Positions 26,488 to 37,656 of a stretch of 64,000 bases of DNA are shown in pieces (within the stretch, counting starts at the first letter, position 1; the number at the start of each line of letters is the position of its first letter). The stretch is taken from assembly GCF_025398155.2 (NCBI RefSeq), contig NZ_CP104562.2, positions 1,364,001 through 1,428,000 on the forward strand, in the 5' to 3' direction. The position numbers and the translations under genes were made by a program. Origin of the DNA: Roseateles amylovorans (GTDB lineage: Bacteria; Pseudomonadota; Gammaproteobacteria; Burkholderiales; Burkholderiaceae_C). Below the pieces are notes generated by a model. It was not told the origin of the DNA, ran no database searches, and worked only from the letters and a program-made list of their open reading frames with translations.

Positions 26488-27345
26488 ATGTATGCCTTGT
26501 CTTCGTCGGCACAGCCATTGACCCCTCCGCCCGACGAGTCGGCTGAGCACTGCCAAGCGGCGATGTCGCCGGCCTTGTCTCGACGATCCACGGCACCGCC
26601 ACCCGTGACCGTCGAGTCGTTGGCCAACGTGACGCCGACCTATCGCGGCGAGCCGGTTCAGATGCCGCCATCGCCCCGCCTCACTGCGGCGGTGCTCAAC
26701 CTTGAATCGCGGCAACCACTGGATCGGGCGTCGGGTCTGGTGGCGAGGTATGCCTATGTCCAGGAAGGCACGCTGTGCGTGGTGGAGGCTGACGGCGCCG
26801 GGCATGTCACCCATCAGCGCGGATCGTTCGTGGCGGATACCGGCCAGTTGGCCTGGGCTGGGACCGATGGCGCGCAACTGCTGCTGATCGATCATCGGGA
26901 TCCCGCCACCCAGGCGCTGCCTGCGGACCGCGGCAGCCGGCCAGGCGCCCGGCTGCTCTGGGACGCCGTCGGCAGCTACAACGGCGATCCGTTGCGCATG
27001 CCCGCGCAGCCGAGGGTGCTCGCGGCGCATTACACGGTCGAGCCGGCAGCGAAATTGCCGGTGCATATGCATCCTGCGCCCCGTTATGGCCAGATGCTGT
27101 CCGGCCAGTTGGAGATTACCGACGTCGACACCGGCCGCGTCCGCCGATTCGAAGCGGGCGAGCTCATTGTCGAGATGCAGAACCGTTGGCATTCAGCGGT
27201 CAACGTCGGCAGTGAGCCCGTGCGCCTGCTGGTGATCGACCACGTAGCTCAGGATGCCGATCACAACACCGTCATGTGGCACAGTTGCCTGGATGGGGGC
27301 CACCCGCCCGCTAAGCCTGCACAGTCAGGCGCGACATCCGACTGA
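26488..27345 (+). CDS. Cupin-domain protein (probable two-cupin)
   Basis: A 285-residue protein with two beta-barrel-like halves. The C-terminal half is a recognisable cupin: the first motif reads PVHMHPAPRYGQMLSGQLEI with two His, and the second reads FEAGELIVEMQNRWHSAVN. The N-terminal half (about 75-155; YAYVQEGTLCVVEADG) has a cupin-like layout without the His ligands. The start at 26488 follows AGGAG; an in-frame ATG 30 bases upstream is less likely. No substrate can be assigned; dioxygenase, isomerase or sensor roles are all possible. It is a lone gene. Confidence 0.7.
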   Translation: MYALSSSAQPLTPPPDESAEHCQAAMSPALSRRSTAPPPVTVESLANVTPTYRGEPVQMPPSPRLTAAVLNLESRQPLDRASGLVARYAYVQEGTLCVVEADGAGHVTHQRGSFVADTGQLAWAGTDGAQLLLIDHRDPATQALPADRGSRPGARLLWDAVGSYNGDPLRMPAQPRVLAAHYTVEPAAKLPVHMHPAPRYGQMLSGQLEITDVDTGRVRRFEAGELIVEMQNRWHSAVNVGSEPVRLLVIDHVAQDADHNTVMWHSCLDGGHPPAKPAQSGATSD

Positions 27346-27459
27346 TCCCCAGGGCTGCCGCACCGCCTCGCTGCGCGGCGAGCGTCACGGGCGCGCACCG
27401 CGCCTTGCCAGTTGCGCAGGCGACAGCGACGGATTCCTTCCAATGAAAGAATCCGCGCC

Positions 27460-27906
27460 ATGACCGCCGAACGCCCGACACCCGAGCCGCGCAGCGCCTT
27501 CGCCCACTTCATCCCGGTGCCGACCCGCTGGATGGACAACGACCTCTACGGCCATCTCAACAACGTCGTCTACTACAGCCTCTTCGATACGGCGGTGAAT
27601 CGCTACCTGATCGAGCAGGGCGCACTGGACCTGCACCAGGGCGCGGTCATCGGACTGGTGGTGGAGACGCACTGCAACTTCTTTGCGTCGCTGGCATTTC
27701 CACAGGCGGTCGAGGCCGGCTTGCGCGTCAGCCGGCGGGGCCGCTCCAGCGTGCGTTACGAGATCGGCCTCTTCGCTGCGGGCGAGCCGCTGTGCGCGGC
27801 GCGCGGTCACTTTGTCCATGTGTATGTGGACCGACAATCGCGGCGTCCTGTCGATGCACTGCCCGAGGCCTACCTGACCGCACTGGTCGCACTGGAGATG
27901 ACATGA
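27460..27906 (+). CDS. Acyl-CoA thioesterase (hotdog fold, 4HBT family)
   Basis: A 148-residue hotdog-fold thioesterase. The signature VPTRWMDNDLYGHLNNVVYY, with the catalytic Asp/Asn region and the following FDTAVNRYLIEQG, is typical of 4-hydroxybenzoyl-CoA thioesterase-like enzymes. The acyl substrate is unknown. It overlaps the downstream nitroreductase gene by four bases (ATGA), so the two are co-translated. Confidence 0.9.
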   Translation: MTAERPTPEPRSAFAHFIPVPTRWMDNDLYGHLNNVVYYSLFDTAVNRYLIEQGALDLHQGAVIGLVVETHCNFFASLAFPQAVEAGLRVSRRGRSSVRYEIGLFAAGEPLCAARGHFVHVYVDRQSRRPVDALPEAYLTALVALEMT

Positions 27907-28622
27907 GCCTGCCCGATCCCTTTCTGGTCCCCACCGATGCGCAGACGGCCGCTGTCGAGGCGGCCATTCAGACGCGCCACTCGATGCGCGCCTTCCTGCC
28001 CACCCCGGTGCCGCGGGACCTGATCGAGCGCGTGCTGGAGGTGGCGGCGCGCGCGCCCTCGGGCACCAACACCCAGCCCTGGCAGGTCCACGTGCTCACC
28101 GGGGACGCCAAGGACCGCCTCGCCGATCGCATCCAGGCCTGCTACGACGACCCCGAGGCCCTGGCGACCCACAGCGAGGAATACCACTACTACCCGCGCG
28201 AATGGGTCTCGCCCTACATCGACCGCCGTCGCAAGGTGGGCTGGGATCTGTACGGCCTGCTGGGCATCACCAAGACGGACAAGCTGCGCATGCACGAGCA
28301 GCATGGCCGCAACTACCGCTTCTTCGATGCGCCGGTCGGCCTGATGTTCACCATCGACCGCGTCATGCGTCAAGGCAGTTGGCTGGACTACGGCATGTTC
28401 CTGCAGAACATCATGATTGCCGCCCGGGCCCACGGCCTGCACACCTGCCCCCAGGCCGCCTTCACCCAATTCCATCGCCTGATCGCCGAAGACCTGGGAT
28501 TGGGACCGGAGCAGATGCTGGTCTGCGGCATGTCGCTCGGCTATGCCGATCCGCAGGCGGTGGAGAACACCTTGGTCACCGAGCGCGAACCGGTGAGCGG
28601 CTTCACCCGATTCATCGAATAG
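27903..28622 (+). CDS. Nitroreductase family protein
   Basis: A 239-residue FMN-dependent NAD(P)H oxidoreductase. The FMN-binding N-terminal motif RHSMRAFLPTPVPRDLIERV, APSGTNTQPWQVHVL and the C-terminal VCGMSLGYADP place it with the PnbA/NfnB-like nitroreductases. The physiological substrate is unknown. Its ATG overlaps the thioesterase stop, so they form a two-gene unit. Confidence 0.92.
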   Translation: MSLPDPFLVPTDAQTAAVEAAIQTRHSMRAFLPTPVPRDLIERVLEVAARAPSGTNTQPWQVHVLTGDAKDRLADRIQACYDDPEALATHSEEYHYYPREWVSPYIDRRRKVGWDLYGLLGITKTDKLRMHEQHGRNYRFFDAPVGLMFTIDRVMRQGSWLDYGMFLQNIMIAARAHGLHTCPQAAFTQFHRLIAEDLGLGPEQMLVCGMSLGYADPQAVENTLVTEREPVSGFTRFIE

Positions 28623-28927
28623 ATTCCTCGATTGCAGGAATGAGGTGGGCGATCCTCGTTCCGCAGGCCGCCGTCGCGGGGACCGCGGTCGGACCTGCTT
28701 CCCCCACAATGTGCCGGACCCTCCGGCCCGCCGAGACGGGTCGGCCCCGGGGTTCGACGGACACCGACTCGCCCACAGTCGCCGCCCGTCCACGCATGCC
28801 ATGTCGCGGCATTGCCGCCCGCCAGGCCGATCCCGCTCGCCGCGATCCGCGCGAGGGGTGACGCGGGCGGGGCCATGCGCGAAGTCATCGCGGGTCTCGT
28901 CGATCTGATGCCGACAAGGAGACCGAG
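28623..28927. other. Intergenic region without recognisable gene
   Basis: These 305 bases hold a weak inverted repeat just after the nitroreductase stop (attcct/aggaat near 28623-28641) and a ribosome-binding site (AGGAG near 28918) for the next gene. No protein-like frame with a known family is seen. Confidence 0.5.
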
Positions 28928-29950
28928 ATGAGCACGAGCACCCCCCCCACGTCCCAGGCTGCCGCCGGCCGGCCCAAGGTCCTGGTGGCCCGCAAGACCT
29001 TCGACGACATCGTCGATCGGCTGCGGCCCCATTTCGAGGTGGAGTCCAACGACACCGATCTCCCCTGGCCCCAGGACGAACTGATCCGCCGTCTGCAAGG
29101 CAAGGCCGGCGTCTACATCAGCGGCAGCGACAAGATCGACGTCAAGCTGCTGGATGCCTGTCCAGACCTGCGGGTGGTCTGCACCATGGCCGTGGGCTAC
29201 AACAACATCGATGTGGCCGCCTGCAGCGAACGCGGTGTGCTGGTCACCAATGCCCCCGATGTCCTGACCGAAACTACCGCCGATTTCGGCTTCGCGCTGA
29301 TGATGGCCACTGCGCGCCGCATCACCGAGAGCGAACACTTCCTGCGGGCCGGACGGTGGCAGCACTGGTCGGTGACCCTGTTCGCCGGGGCGGACATCCA
29401 TGGCGCCACGCTGGGCGTGCTGGGCATGGGACGCATCGGTGCCGCCATCGCGCGGCGTGGTCACCTGGGGTTCGGCATGCCGGTGATCTATCACAACCGC
29501 AGTCGCCTGCCGGCCGACCAGGAAGGCCCGCTGGGCGCCCAATGGGTCGAGAAGGACGAGTTGCTGCGCCGGGCCGACCATCTGGTGATCGTGGTGCCCT
29601 ACAGCGCCTCCTCGCACCACCTCATCGGGCAGCGTGAACTCCGCCTGATGAAGCCCACCGCGACGCTGGTCAACATCGCCCGCGGCGGTGTGGTGGACGA
29701 CGCCGCCCTGGCCGCCGAGCTCAAGGCCGGCACCATCGCAGCGGCGGGCCTGGACGTGTTCGAAGGCGAGCCGACCGTGCATCCCGCGCTGCTCGACTGC
29801 GAGAACGTGGTGCTGACGCCGCACATCGCCAGCGCGACCGTCGCCACCCGCCGTGCCATGAGCGCGTTGGCGGTGGACAACCTCATCCTGGCGCTCACCG
29901 GCGGGACGGCCAAGACGCCGTTGAATGCGGGGCAGCTCCGGGCGAGGTGA
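28928..29950 (+). CDS. D-2-hydroxyacid dehydrogenase (glyoxylate/hydroxypyruvate reductase-like)
   Basis: A 340-residue NAD(P)-dependent reductase of 2-keto acids. Domains and motifs: the N-terminal substrate domain, then the Rossmann motif GVLGMGRIGAAIARR near residue 160. The catalytic Arg lies in NIARGGVVDD, the Glu in LDVFEGEP, and the His in LTPHIASAT. The pattern fits GhrB-like glyoxylate/hydroxypyruvate/2-ketogluconate reductases. AGGAG precedes the ATG. A repeat tract begins shortly after its stop. Confidence 0.92.
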   Translation: MSTSTPPTSQAAAGRPKVLVARKTFDDIVDRLRPHFEVESNDTDLPWPQDELIRRLQGKAGVYISGSDKIDVKLLDACPDLRVVCTMAVGYNNIDVAACSERGVLVTNAPDVLTETTADFGFALMMATARRITESEHFLRAGRWQHWSVTLFAGADIHGATLGVLGMGRIGAAIARRGHLGFGMPVIYHNRSRLPADQEGPLGAQWVEKDELLRRADHLVIVVPYSASSHHLIGQRELRLMKPTATLVNIARGGVVDDAALAAELKAGTIAAAGLDVFEGEPTVHPALLDCENVVLTPHIASATVATRRAMSALAVDNLILALTGGTAKTPLNAGQLRAR

Positions 29951-29983
29951 GGGCTGGGGCGGGTCTGGGCGGCGCGGGTGAGC

Positions 29984-30607
29984 GTCTCCCGTCCTTCCTC
30001 GACCGAGCGGGACCGCCGCAGCCGGCAGCCCTCTGCGCTCAGACGCTACGCATTCGCTCCGAGGGCCGCCGGCTGCAGCGGTCCGTTTTGGTTTTGGCGA
30101 CGCGTGTTCTCGTTGATGTTGCGCGGCTTGCGGTGCTGGGCTTGAGTCGTGGTCGCAGTCTCCCGTCCTGCCTCGACCGAGCGTGACCGCCGCAGCCGGC
30201 AGCCCTCTGCGCTCAGACGCTACGCATTCGCTCCGAGGGCCGCCAGCTGCAGCGGTCCGTTGCGGTTTTGGCGCCGCGTGTTCTCGTTGATGTTGCGCGG
30301 CTTGCGGTGCTGGGCTTGAGTCGTGGTCGCAGTCTCCCGTCCTGCCTCGACCGAGCGTGACCGCCGCAGCCGGCAGCCCTCTGCGCTCAGACGCTACGCA
30401 TTCGCTCCGAGGGCCGCCGGCTGCAGCGCTCCGTTTTGGTTTTGGCGACGCGTGTTCTCGTTGATGTGGCGCGGCTTGCGGTGTTGGGCTTGAGTCGTGG
30501 TCGCAGTCTCCCGTCCTGCCTCGACCGAGCGTGACCGCCGCAGCCGGCAGCCCTCTGCGCTCAGACGCTACGCATTCGCTCCGAGGGCCGCCGGCTGCAG
30601 CGGTCCG
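29984..30607. repeat. 174-bp tandem repeat, about 3.6 copies, each with a long hairpin core
   Basis: Copies start with gtctcccgtcc at 29984, 30158, 30332 and 30506, an exact period of 174. The last copy is partial, ending near 30607. Each core carries near-complementary arms of about 23 bp that read inward from accgccgcagccggc and from ccgccggctgcagcggt, around a loop of about 27 bases. Copies differ by a few substitutions, several of them in the arms. No gene is recognised in it. The 2-hydroxyacid dehydrogenase ends 33 bases before the array and rmuC begins about 170 bases after it. Confidence 0.9.
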
Positions 30608-30610
30608 ATG

Positions 30611-30680
30611 CGTTTGGGCGTTGTGGTGTTGTGGTGTTTTGGCGTTTCGGTGTTTCGGCGTTTCGGCGTTTTGGGGTTCC
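30611..30680. repeat. Degenerate G/T-rich 8-bp repeat
   Basis: Imperfect units such as tttcggcg and ttttggcg repeat side by side immediately after the 174-bp array. On the plus strand it is almost free of A. The remaining 100 bases before rmuC are G-rich with no other feature. Confidence 0.6.
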
Positions 30681-30776
30681 GGAGGTGTGGGTGGTGGGTG
30701 GGTCGGTGGCAGGGCGGGGTGTTCGGCGTCGCCGAGTTGCGCACGAGGGACGGGCAGGGCGGGAGACAATCCCGGC

Positions 30777-32231
30777 ATGACATTCGCCGAACTGCTGAGC
30801 CTGGGCCTGTCGGTCCTGATCGTGATCCTGCTGTTGCTCGTGCTGCTGACCCAGCGGCGTCAAGCCGGCGCCGGCACCCAGGAAGAGCCGTTGGCACCCT
30901 TGATCCAGCAGTCCGGCGAGCGCCTGGAGCGCGGCCTGCGCGATGAGTTGAGTCGCGTGAATGCCGGCCTGCGCGAGGAAATGATCCGCGCCAACAGCAG
31001 CCTGCGCCAGGAAACGCTGGCCACGCTGACCCAGTTCCAGCAGGCGCTGCTGGCCCAAGGCGGCGATGTGGCCCGCACCCAGAACGAGCAGATCGACAGC
31101 TTCCGCGTCCAGCTCGCCGCACTTCAGCAGGCCCTGGCCCAGCAGGCCGCCACCGCGCGCGAGGCGCAGGACGCCGCCGGCGCACGTCTGGCCAGCCTGC
31201 TGACCGAGCAGATGCAGTCACTCGCCCAGCGCAACGAGGTCGGCCTGGCCGAGACGCGGCGCACCGTCGAAGCCCGTCTGCAATCGATCCAGCAGGACAA
31301 CGAGAAGAAGCTCGAGCAAATGCGCGCCACCGTGGACGAGAAGCTGCACGCGACGCTCGAGCATCGATTGGGCGAAAGCTTCAAGCAGGTCGCCGAACGG
31401 CTGGAACAGGTCTATCGCGGTTTGGGTGAAATGCAGACCCTGGCCCGCGACGTCGGTTCGCTCAACCGGGTGCTCACCAATGTGAAGACCCGTGGCATCT
31501 TCGGCGAAGTGCAATTGGCCGGCCTGCTGGAACAGGTGTTCACGCCGGAGCAGTACGCCTCCAACGTCGAGACCTTGCCCGGCAGCGGCGCCCGGGTGGA
31601 GTTCGCCCTCAAGCTGCCCGGCCAGCGCGCGGATGGCCAGCCGCTCTGGCTGCCCATCGATGCCAAATTCCCCCGCGAAGACTACGAACGCCTGATCGAG
31701 GCGCAAGAGCGCGCCGATGCGCCCGCCGCCGAGCTGTCCGCCCGCGCCATCGAGACCCGACTGCGCCTGGAAGCCAAGACCATCCGCGAAAAGTACCTCG
31801 GCCCGCCGCACACCACCGACTTCGCGCTGCTGTTCCTGCCCACCGAAGGCTTGTATGCCGAAGCGCTTCGTCGGCCCGGCCTGTCCGAATCGCTGCAGCG
31901 TGAACACAAGGTGATGCTGGTCGGCCCGACCACGCTCCTGGCCACGCTCTCCAGCCTGCAGATGGGCTTCCGCACGCTGGCACTCGAAAAGCGTTCCGCC
32001 GAGGTCTGGGAAGTGCTTTCCGCCGTCAAGACCGAATTCGGCAAGTTCGGCGACGTGCTGGCCAAGACCAAGAAAAAGCTCGAGGAAGCCAGCAACACCA
32101 TCGACGCCGCCGAAGTGCGCACCCGCGCCATGACCCGCCGCCTGAAGACGGTGGAGGCCTTGCCTGAAGACCAGATGTCGCGCGTGCTGCAACTCGGCCA
32201 AGCCGCCGACGATGAGGGCCTGGCAGGATGA
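30777..32231 (+). CDS. rmuC: DNA recombination protein RmuC homologue
   Basis: A 484-residue protein with an N-terminal membrane anchor (LLSLGLSVLIVILLLLVLL), a long coiled coil (about 40-230; rich in Gln/Glu/Ala), and the RmuC nuclease-like domain. That domain includes LTNVKTRGIFGEVQLAGLLE, PIDAKFPREDYERL, FALLFLPTEGLYAEAL and VMLVGPTTLLATL. RmuC limits inversions at short inverted repeats in E. coli. The start at 30777 places the anchor at the N-terminus. It is followed by an MFS gene in ATGA overlap. Confidence 0.93.
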   Translation: MTFAELLSLGLSVLIVILLLLVLLTQRRQAGAGTQEEPLAPLIQQSGERLERGLRDELSRVNAGLREEMIRANSSLRQETLATLTQFQQALLAQGGDVARTQNEQIDSFRVQLAALQQALAQQAATAREAQDAAGARLASLLTEQMQSLAQRNEVGLAETRRTVEARLQSIQQDNEKKLEQMRATVDEKLHATLEHRLGESFKQVAERLEQVYRGLGEMQTLARDVGSLNRVLTNVKTRGIFGEVQLAGLLEQVFTPEQYASNVETLPGSGARVEFALKLPGQRADGQPLWLPIDAKFPREDYERLIEAQERADAPAAELSARAIETRLRLEAKTIREKYLGPPHTTDFALLFLPTEGLYAEALRRPGLSESLQREHKVMLVGPTTLLATLSSLQMGFRTLALEKRSAEVWEVLSAVKTEFGKFGDVLAKTKKKLEEASNTIDAAEVRTRAMTRRLKTVEALPEDQMSRVLQLGQAADDEGLAG

Positions 32232-33637
32232 GCGCCCATGGGCCCGTCACCCCCTCGCCATCGGCCCCTGTGCCCGGGCAAGGTGATGACGAGCCCGTGA
32301 TCGTGGCCGCCACGTCGGCGTCAGAGGTCGACTTGGCGCCGGCATCGGCCCAGCCGATCGCGTCAGCCGCCGCACCCGCAGCATCTGTCGCATCGGCATC
32401 GGCATCGGCATCGGCATCGGCCGCGTACGCCTCCGAGGCCGCGGTGCCGTCCGCCGCCCACGAACCGCCCCCCAATCTGCGCAGTGCCTTTCCCGCAGTC
32501 ATTGCCACGTTGGTGGCGGTGCATGCCTGCATGGCAACGACCCGGGTCGCGGCCAGTCTCTGGGTGCTGAGCCGGGGCTACGGCGAGTGGACCGTGGGCG
32601 TATTGCTGAGCCTGTTTGCAGTCGCGCCAATCGGCTTGTCGCTCTGGGCGGGTCGTCTGGCGGATCGCTTCGGCTTCCATCGGCCGGTGGGCATCGGGGT
32701 GCTGATGGCCTTTGCCGGTGCGGCGCTCTCCCTGCTGGCGCTTCCCTCCCAATCGGTGTGGCTGATGGGCTTGGGTTGTCTGCTGTGCGGCGGGGCGATT
32801 TCGGTGGCCGCTGTGGCCATCCAGCGAGAGGCCGGTCTGTTGGCGGCTGATCCGTCCCAGCTCAAGCGCGTGTTCAGCTGGGTGGCCCTGGGGCCGGCGT
32901 TGTCCAACGCGTTGGCACCGGTCATGGCGGGCATCCTGATCGACATCGCCGGCTACTGGGCGGCGTTTTCGCTGGCGGTGGTGCTTCCGCTGGTCGCCTG
33001 GGCGGTGGCGCTACGGGTGCCGCGTCATCCCCCGCGAGAGCGCCCAACGTCCGTCAAGGCGCGTCCGGCCTGGGACCTCCTGCGCGACCCCGCGCTGCGC
33101 CATCTGCTGGTGGTGAACATCGTGCTGTCCGCCTGTTGGGATGCGCACAGCTTCGTGGTGCCGGTGGTGGGCCATGCCAAGGGCCTGTCGGCCTCCAGCA
33201 TCGGCCTAGTGCTGGGCAGTTTCGCCGCCGCCGCGACCGTGGTTCGCCTGGCCATCGTCCGCTGGTCCCATCACCTCGACGAGGTCAAGGCCCTGCGCGC
33301 GGCCATGACCGCCGCGACCCTGATCCTGATGGTCTACGCCTGGCTGCCCGGTACCCCAGGGTTGATGATCGGCTCGGCCATCCTCGGCATTGCGCTCGGC
33401 TCGGTCCAGCCGATGGTGCTGGCCACCCTGCACCAGGTCACGCCGGTGGATCGGCATGGACAGGCGCTCGGCCTGCGCATGCTGGCCACCAATGGCGCCA
33501 CCGTCGCCATGCCGCTGGGGTTCGGCGCGCTGGCCAGCGTGAGCGCCGCGGCCGCGCCGCTGTGGCTGATGGCCGGCTTGCTCCTGTTCGCGCAGTGGCC
33601 TGCCAAGCAGATCGCCGCACTGCGGCAAAAGCCGTAG
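32228..33637 (+). CDS. MFS transporter
   Basis: A 469-residue inner-membrane protein with about 12 transmembrane helices after an 85-residue Ala/Ser/Pro-rich cytoplasmic tail. The MFS motif between helices 2 and 3 reads GRLADRFGFHRP. A hexanucleotide run (gcatcg, about five copies, 32390-32420) encodes SASASASA in the tail, which may vary in length. Substrate unknown. Its ATG overlaps the rmuC stop. A start after the tail is possible, but the ATGA coupling favours this one. Confidence 0.88.
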   Translation: MSAHGPVTPSPSAPVPGQGDDEPVIVAATSASEVDLAPASAQPIASAAAPAASVASASASASASAAYASEAAVPSAAHEPPPNLRSAFPAVIATLVAVHACMATTRVAASLWVLSRGYGEWTVGVLLSLFAVAPIGLSLWAGRLADRFGFHRPVGIGVLMAFAGAALSLLALPSQSVWLMGLGCLLCGGAISVAAVAIQREAGLLAADPSQLKRVFSWVALGPALSNALAPVMAGILIDIAGYWAAFSLAVVLPLVAWAVALRVPRHPPRERPTSVKARPAWDLLRDPALRHLLVVNIVLSACWDAHSFVVPVVGHAKGLSASSIGLVLGSFAAAATVVRLAIVRWSHHLDEVKALRAAMTAATLILMVYAWLPGTPGLMIGSAILGIALGSVQPMVLATLHQVTPVDRHGQALGLRMLATNGATVAMPLGFGALASVSAAAAPLWLMAGLLLFAQWPAKQIAALRQKP

Positions 33638-34261
33638 GGCACGGACTCGGGCGAGGCGCTGAAACGGCGCTCGCCGGACCGTCCCGCCGTGGCCCGGGCT
33701 CGCCGCCTCACTCGGCCGCCCATGTCGATCGGTCCCGCTCAACCACGCAGTCCGCTGGCACGCGCGGCACATGAAGATCCGTCAGATCGCCGTTCTCGCA
33801 CACGGTCCGCTGACGCGTGCGCGCGTGTAGGCCGAGCATGCTGACAGCGTCAACGCCAGGAAAAGGTGACGTCGGGTCCCTGCCGCAGGGCTGACGTCGC
33901 CCTGGGCAACCTGTGGCGATGTCACACAGGACTCGCTCCGCGCGTCATCGTTCGCGGGCACGTCGTTCGCTCAAGGCCCCGCCATCCCCGATGGCGCCTG
34001 CGCCAAGCCGCGTTCCACCGCTGCAGTGAGCGATGCGAACCTTTTGTTTGACACGTCTCAACACAAAAAAGTTATCGGGGTATTCCGCCCTGTTAACTCT
34101 TGCAGGTGGGGCTGCCTGACGCGAGCCTGACTTCCTACACTGGCGACACGCTGATTCGAAAGGGTCTGCGGAATGTTCACCCCAATGGTCTGCCAGGGCT
34201 TCAGGGTGAGCGAGGGGATGCCGCGTGGCGGCTTCGGGTTGATCCATCAGGAGAACGCAGC
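33638..34261. promoter_or_regulatory. Intergenic region with candidate promoter of the S8 protease gene
   Basis: No convincing gene occupies these 624 bases. Near the right end an AT-rich segment (34040-34080) contains TTGACA at 34048-34053, with a weak -10-like TTATCG at 34072. AGGAG stands 7 bases before the protease ATG. The long leader (about 170 bases) has no recognised regulatory structure. Confidence 0.4.
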
Positions 34262-36070
<1,809 letters not shown>

Positions 36071-36140
36071 AGTCCCTTCTTGCCAACCACCTCGTTTGGT
36101 AAGCCGGGGGTCCTGGGCCCGAACGGGGCCCCCGTTGATT

Positions 36141-36169
36141 CCCGCCGGTGCGAGCCGGCGGGTTTTTTT
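36141..36169 (+). terminator. Rho-independent terminator of the S8 protease gene
   Basis: Stem cccgccgg/ccggcggg (36141-36148 with 36155-36162), loop tgcgag, then seven T (36163-36169). Confidence 0.92.
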
Positions 36170-36248
36170 ATTTCCGAGGCCGCCGCTACACTGCCGGACT
36201 TGTATCTGCATTCCTCGTCGGCCTCGCTGAGAGACCGTCGACGCACCC

Positions 36249-36680
36249 ATGGCCGGCCTCGACCCTTCCACGCCCCTCCCGACCGACATCGTCGTTCACC
36301 AGCAGTCACGCACGCTGGAACTGGCGTTTTCCGACGGCGCGCGCTTTCGCATCCCGTTCGAGCTGATGCGGGTGATGAGCCCCTCGGCAGAAGTGCAGGG
36401 CCATGGCCCCGGCCAGGAAGTGCTGCAGACCGGCAAGCGCGAGGTGCAGATCGTCGCCGTCCAGCAGGTGGGCCACTACGCGCTGCAGCCGCTGTTTTCC
36501 GATGGCCATGAAAGCGGTCTGTTCACCTGGGCCTATCTCTACAGCCTGGGCCGCGACCAGGCGCAGCTGATGAGCGATTACGAAGCCCGCCTGGCCGCCG
36601 CCGGCCTGGATCGGGATGCCCCGATGCCCGGTAAGAAGACCGGCGGCCATGACGGACACGGTTGCGGCGGCGCACACTGA
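36249..36680 (+). CDS. DUF971 (gamma-butyrobetaine hydroxylase N-terminal-like) protein
   Basis: A 143-residue cytoplasmic protein. Sequences such as DIVVHQQSRTLELAFSDGAR, FRIPFELMRVMSPSAEVQGH and SDGHESGLFTWAYLYSLGRD define the DUF971 family. The C-terminal tail is His/Gly-rich with one Cys (GGHDGHGCGGAH), suggesting metal binding. It is usually encoded just before ubiE in Burkholderiales, as here, but a role in ubiquinone synthesis is not proven. Confidence 0.88.
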   Translation: MAGLDPSTPLPTDIVVHQQSRTLELAFSDGARFRIPFELMRVMSPSAEVQGHGPGQEVLQTGKREVQIVAVQQVGHYALQPLFSDGHESGLFTWAYLYSLGRDQAQLMSDYEARLAAAGLDRDAPMPGKKTGGHDGHGCGGAH

Positions 36681-36898
36681 TCCCGATCAGGTTCGCCACC
36701 GCCTCATCCCCACACGATTTCACCCGCAGCGACGACACCCGATCCCGCGCGCTCTGACACACCGATCCGCCCGTTGACCTGGGCCCGCCGTGTCCGGCGG
36801 CCCGCACCGAGCGTTCAGGCCCCCAGATTCACCGTGTCAGGGTTCAGCCTTCAGATTCGGCGTCAACCTTGCGGCAAGCACAACAGCAGGACCCCTCC

Positions 36899-37630
36899 AT
36901 GAGCAGCACCCACTTCGGATTCGAGACCGTCGACGAAAACGCCAAGGCCCGCCGGGTGCGGGGCGTGTTCGATTCGGTCGCCTCGCGCTATGACGTGATG
37001 AACGATCTGATGTCGATGGGCCTGCATCGCGCCTGGAAGACCTACACCGTGGCGGTGGCCAACCTCAAGCCCGGCGAGCGGGTGCTCGACATCGCCGGCG
37101 GCACCGGCGACATGGCCCGCGCCTTCGCCAAGAAGGTGGGCGAGCGCGGCATGGTGGTGCATACCGACATCAATGAGGCGATGTTGCGCACCGGTCGGGA
37201 GCGCATGCTCGATGAAGGCCTGGTCCTGCCGACCAACCTCTGCGACGCCGAAGCCTTGCCCTACCGCGATGCCAGCTTCGACCTGGTCTGTGTGGCCTTC
37301 GGCCTGCGCAACATGACGCACAAGGACCGCGCGCTGTCCGAGATGTGCCGGGTGCTCAAGCCGGGCGGGCGCCTGCTGGTGCTGGAGTTCTCCCAGGTGG
37401 CGGCGCCGCTGCGCAAGCCGTATGACTGGTATTCCTTCAAGATCCTGCCCCGCATCGGCCAGATGATCGCCGGCGACGCCGACAGCTATCGCTACCTGGC
37501 CGAATCCATCCGCATGCATCCGCCCCAGGCCGAGCTGAAGGCCATGATGAAGACCGCCGGCTTCGGTCATGTGGACGTTCACAACCTCACCGGCGGCATG
37601 GTGGCGTTGCATGCTGGTATCAAGTGCTGA
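36899..37630 (+). CDS. ubiE: Ubiquinone/menaquinone biosynthesis C-methyltransferase
   Basis: A SAM-dependent C-methylase of quinone biosynthesis, 243 residues. It has FGFETVDENAKARRVRGVFD at the start, the SAM site LDIAGGTGDMARAF, the family signature DASFDLVCVAFGLRNMTHKD, and RVLKPGGRLLVLEFS. The ATG at 36899 was chosen to match the family N-terminus (MSSTHFGFETVDE). It lies 218 bases after the DUF971 gene. The usual downstream partners (Tim44-like, ubiJ, ubiB) are replaced here by the exopolysaccharide locus. Confidence 0.95.
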   Translation: MSSTHFGFETVDENAKARRVRGVFDSVASRYDVMNDLMSMGLHRAWKTYTVAVANLKPGERVLDIAGGTGDMARAFAKKVGERGMVVHTDINEAMLRTGRERMLDEGLVLPTNLCDAEALPYRDASFDLVCVAFGLRNMTHKDRALSEMCRVLKPGGRLLVLEFSQVAAPLRKPYDWYSFKILPRIGQMIAGDADSYRYLAESIRMHPPQAELKAMMKTAGFGHVDVHNLTGGMVALHAGIKC

Positions 37631-37656
37631 CGTGATGTCGCACTAGTTACGAACAC

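Noticed and set aside
29984..30607. Possible CRISPR array
   Set aside because: Units are 174 bases with no unique spacers between short repeats, and no cas genes are present.
28541..30778. A 745-codon minus-strand open frame with a repeated protein segment of about 58 residues
   Set aside because: It lies across the 174-bp array (58 codons per unit) and then antisense to the hydroxyacid dehydrogenase. The repeat length is divisible by three, so the open frame is a by-product of the DNA repeat; no family resemblance is seen.
33945..34247. Small minus-strand frame of 100 codons before the protease gene
   Set aside because: Arginine/histidine-rich, no family resemblance, and it covers the likely promoter region of the protease.
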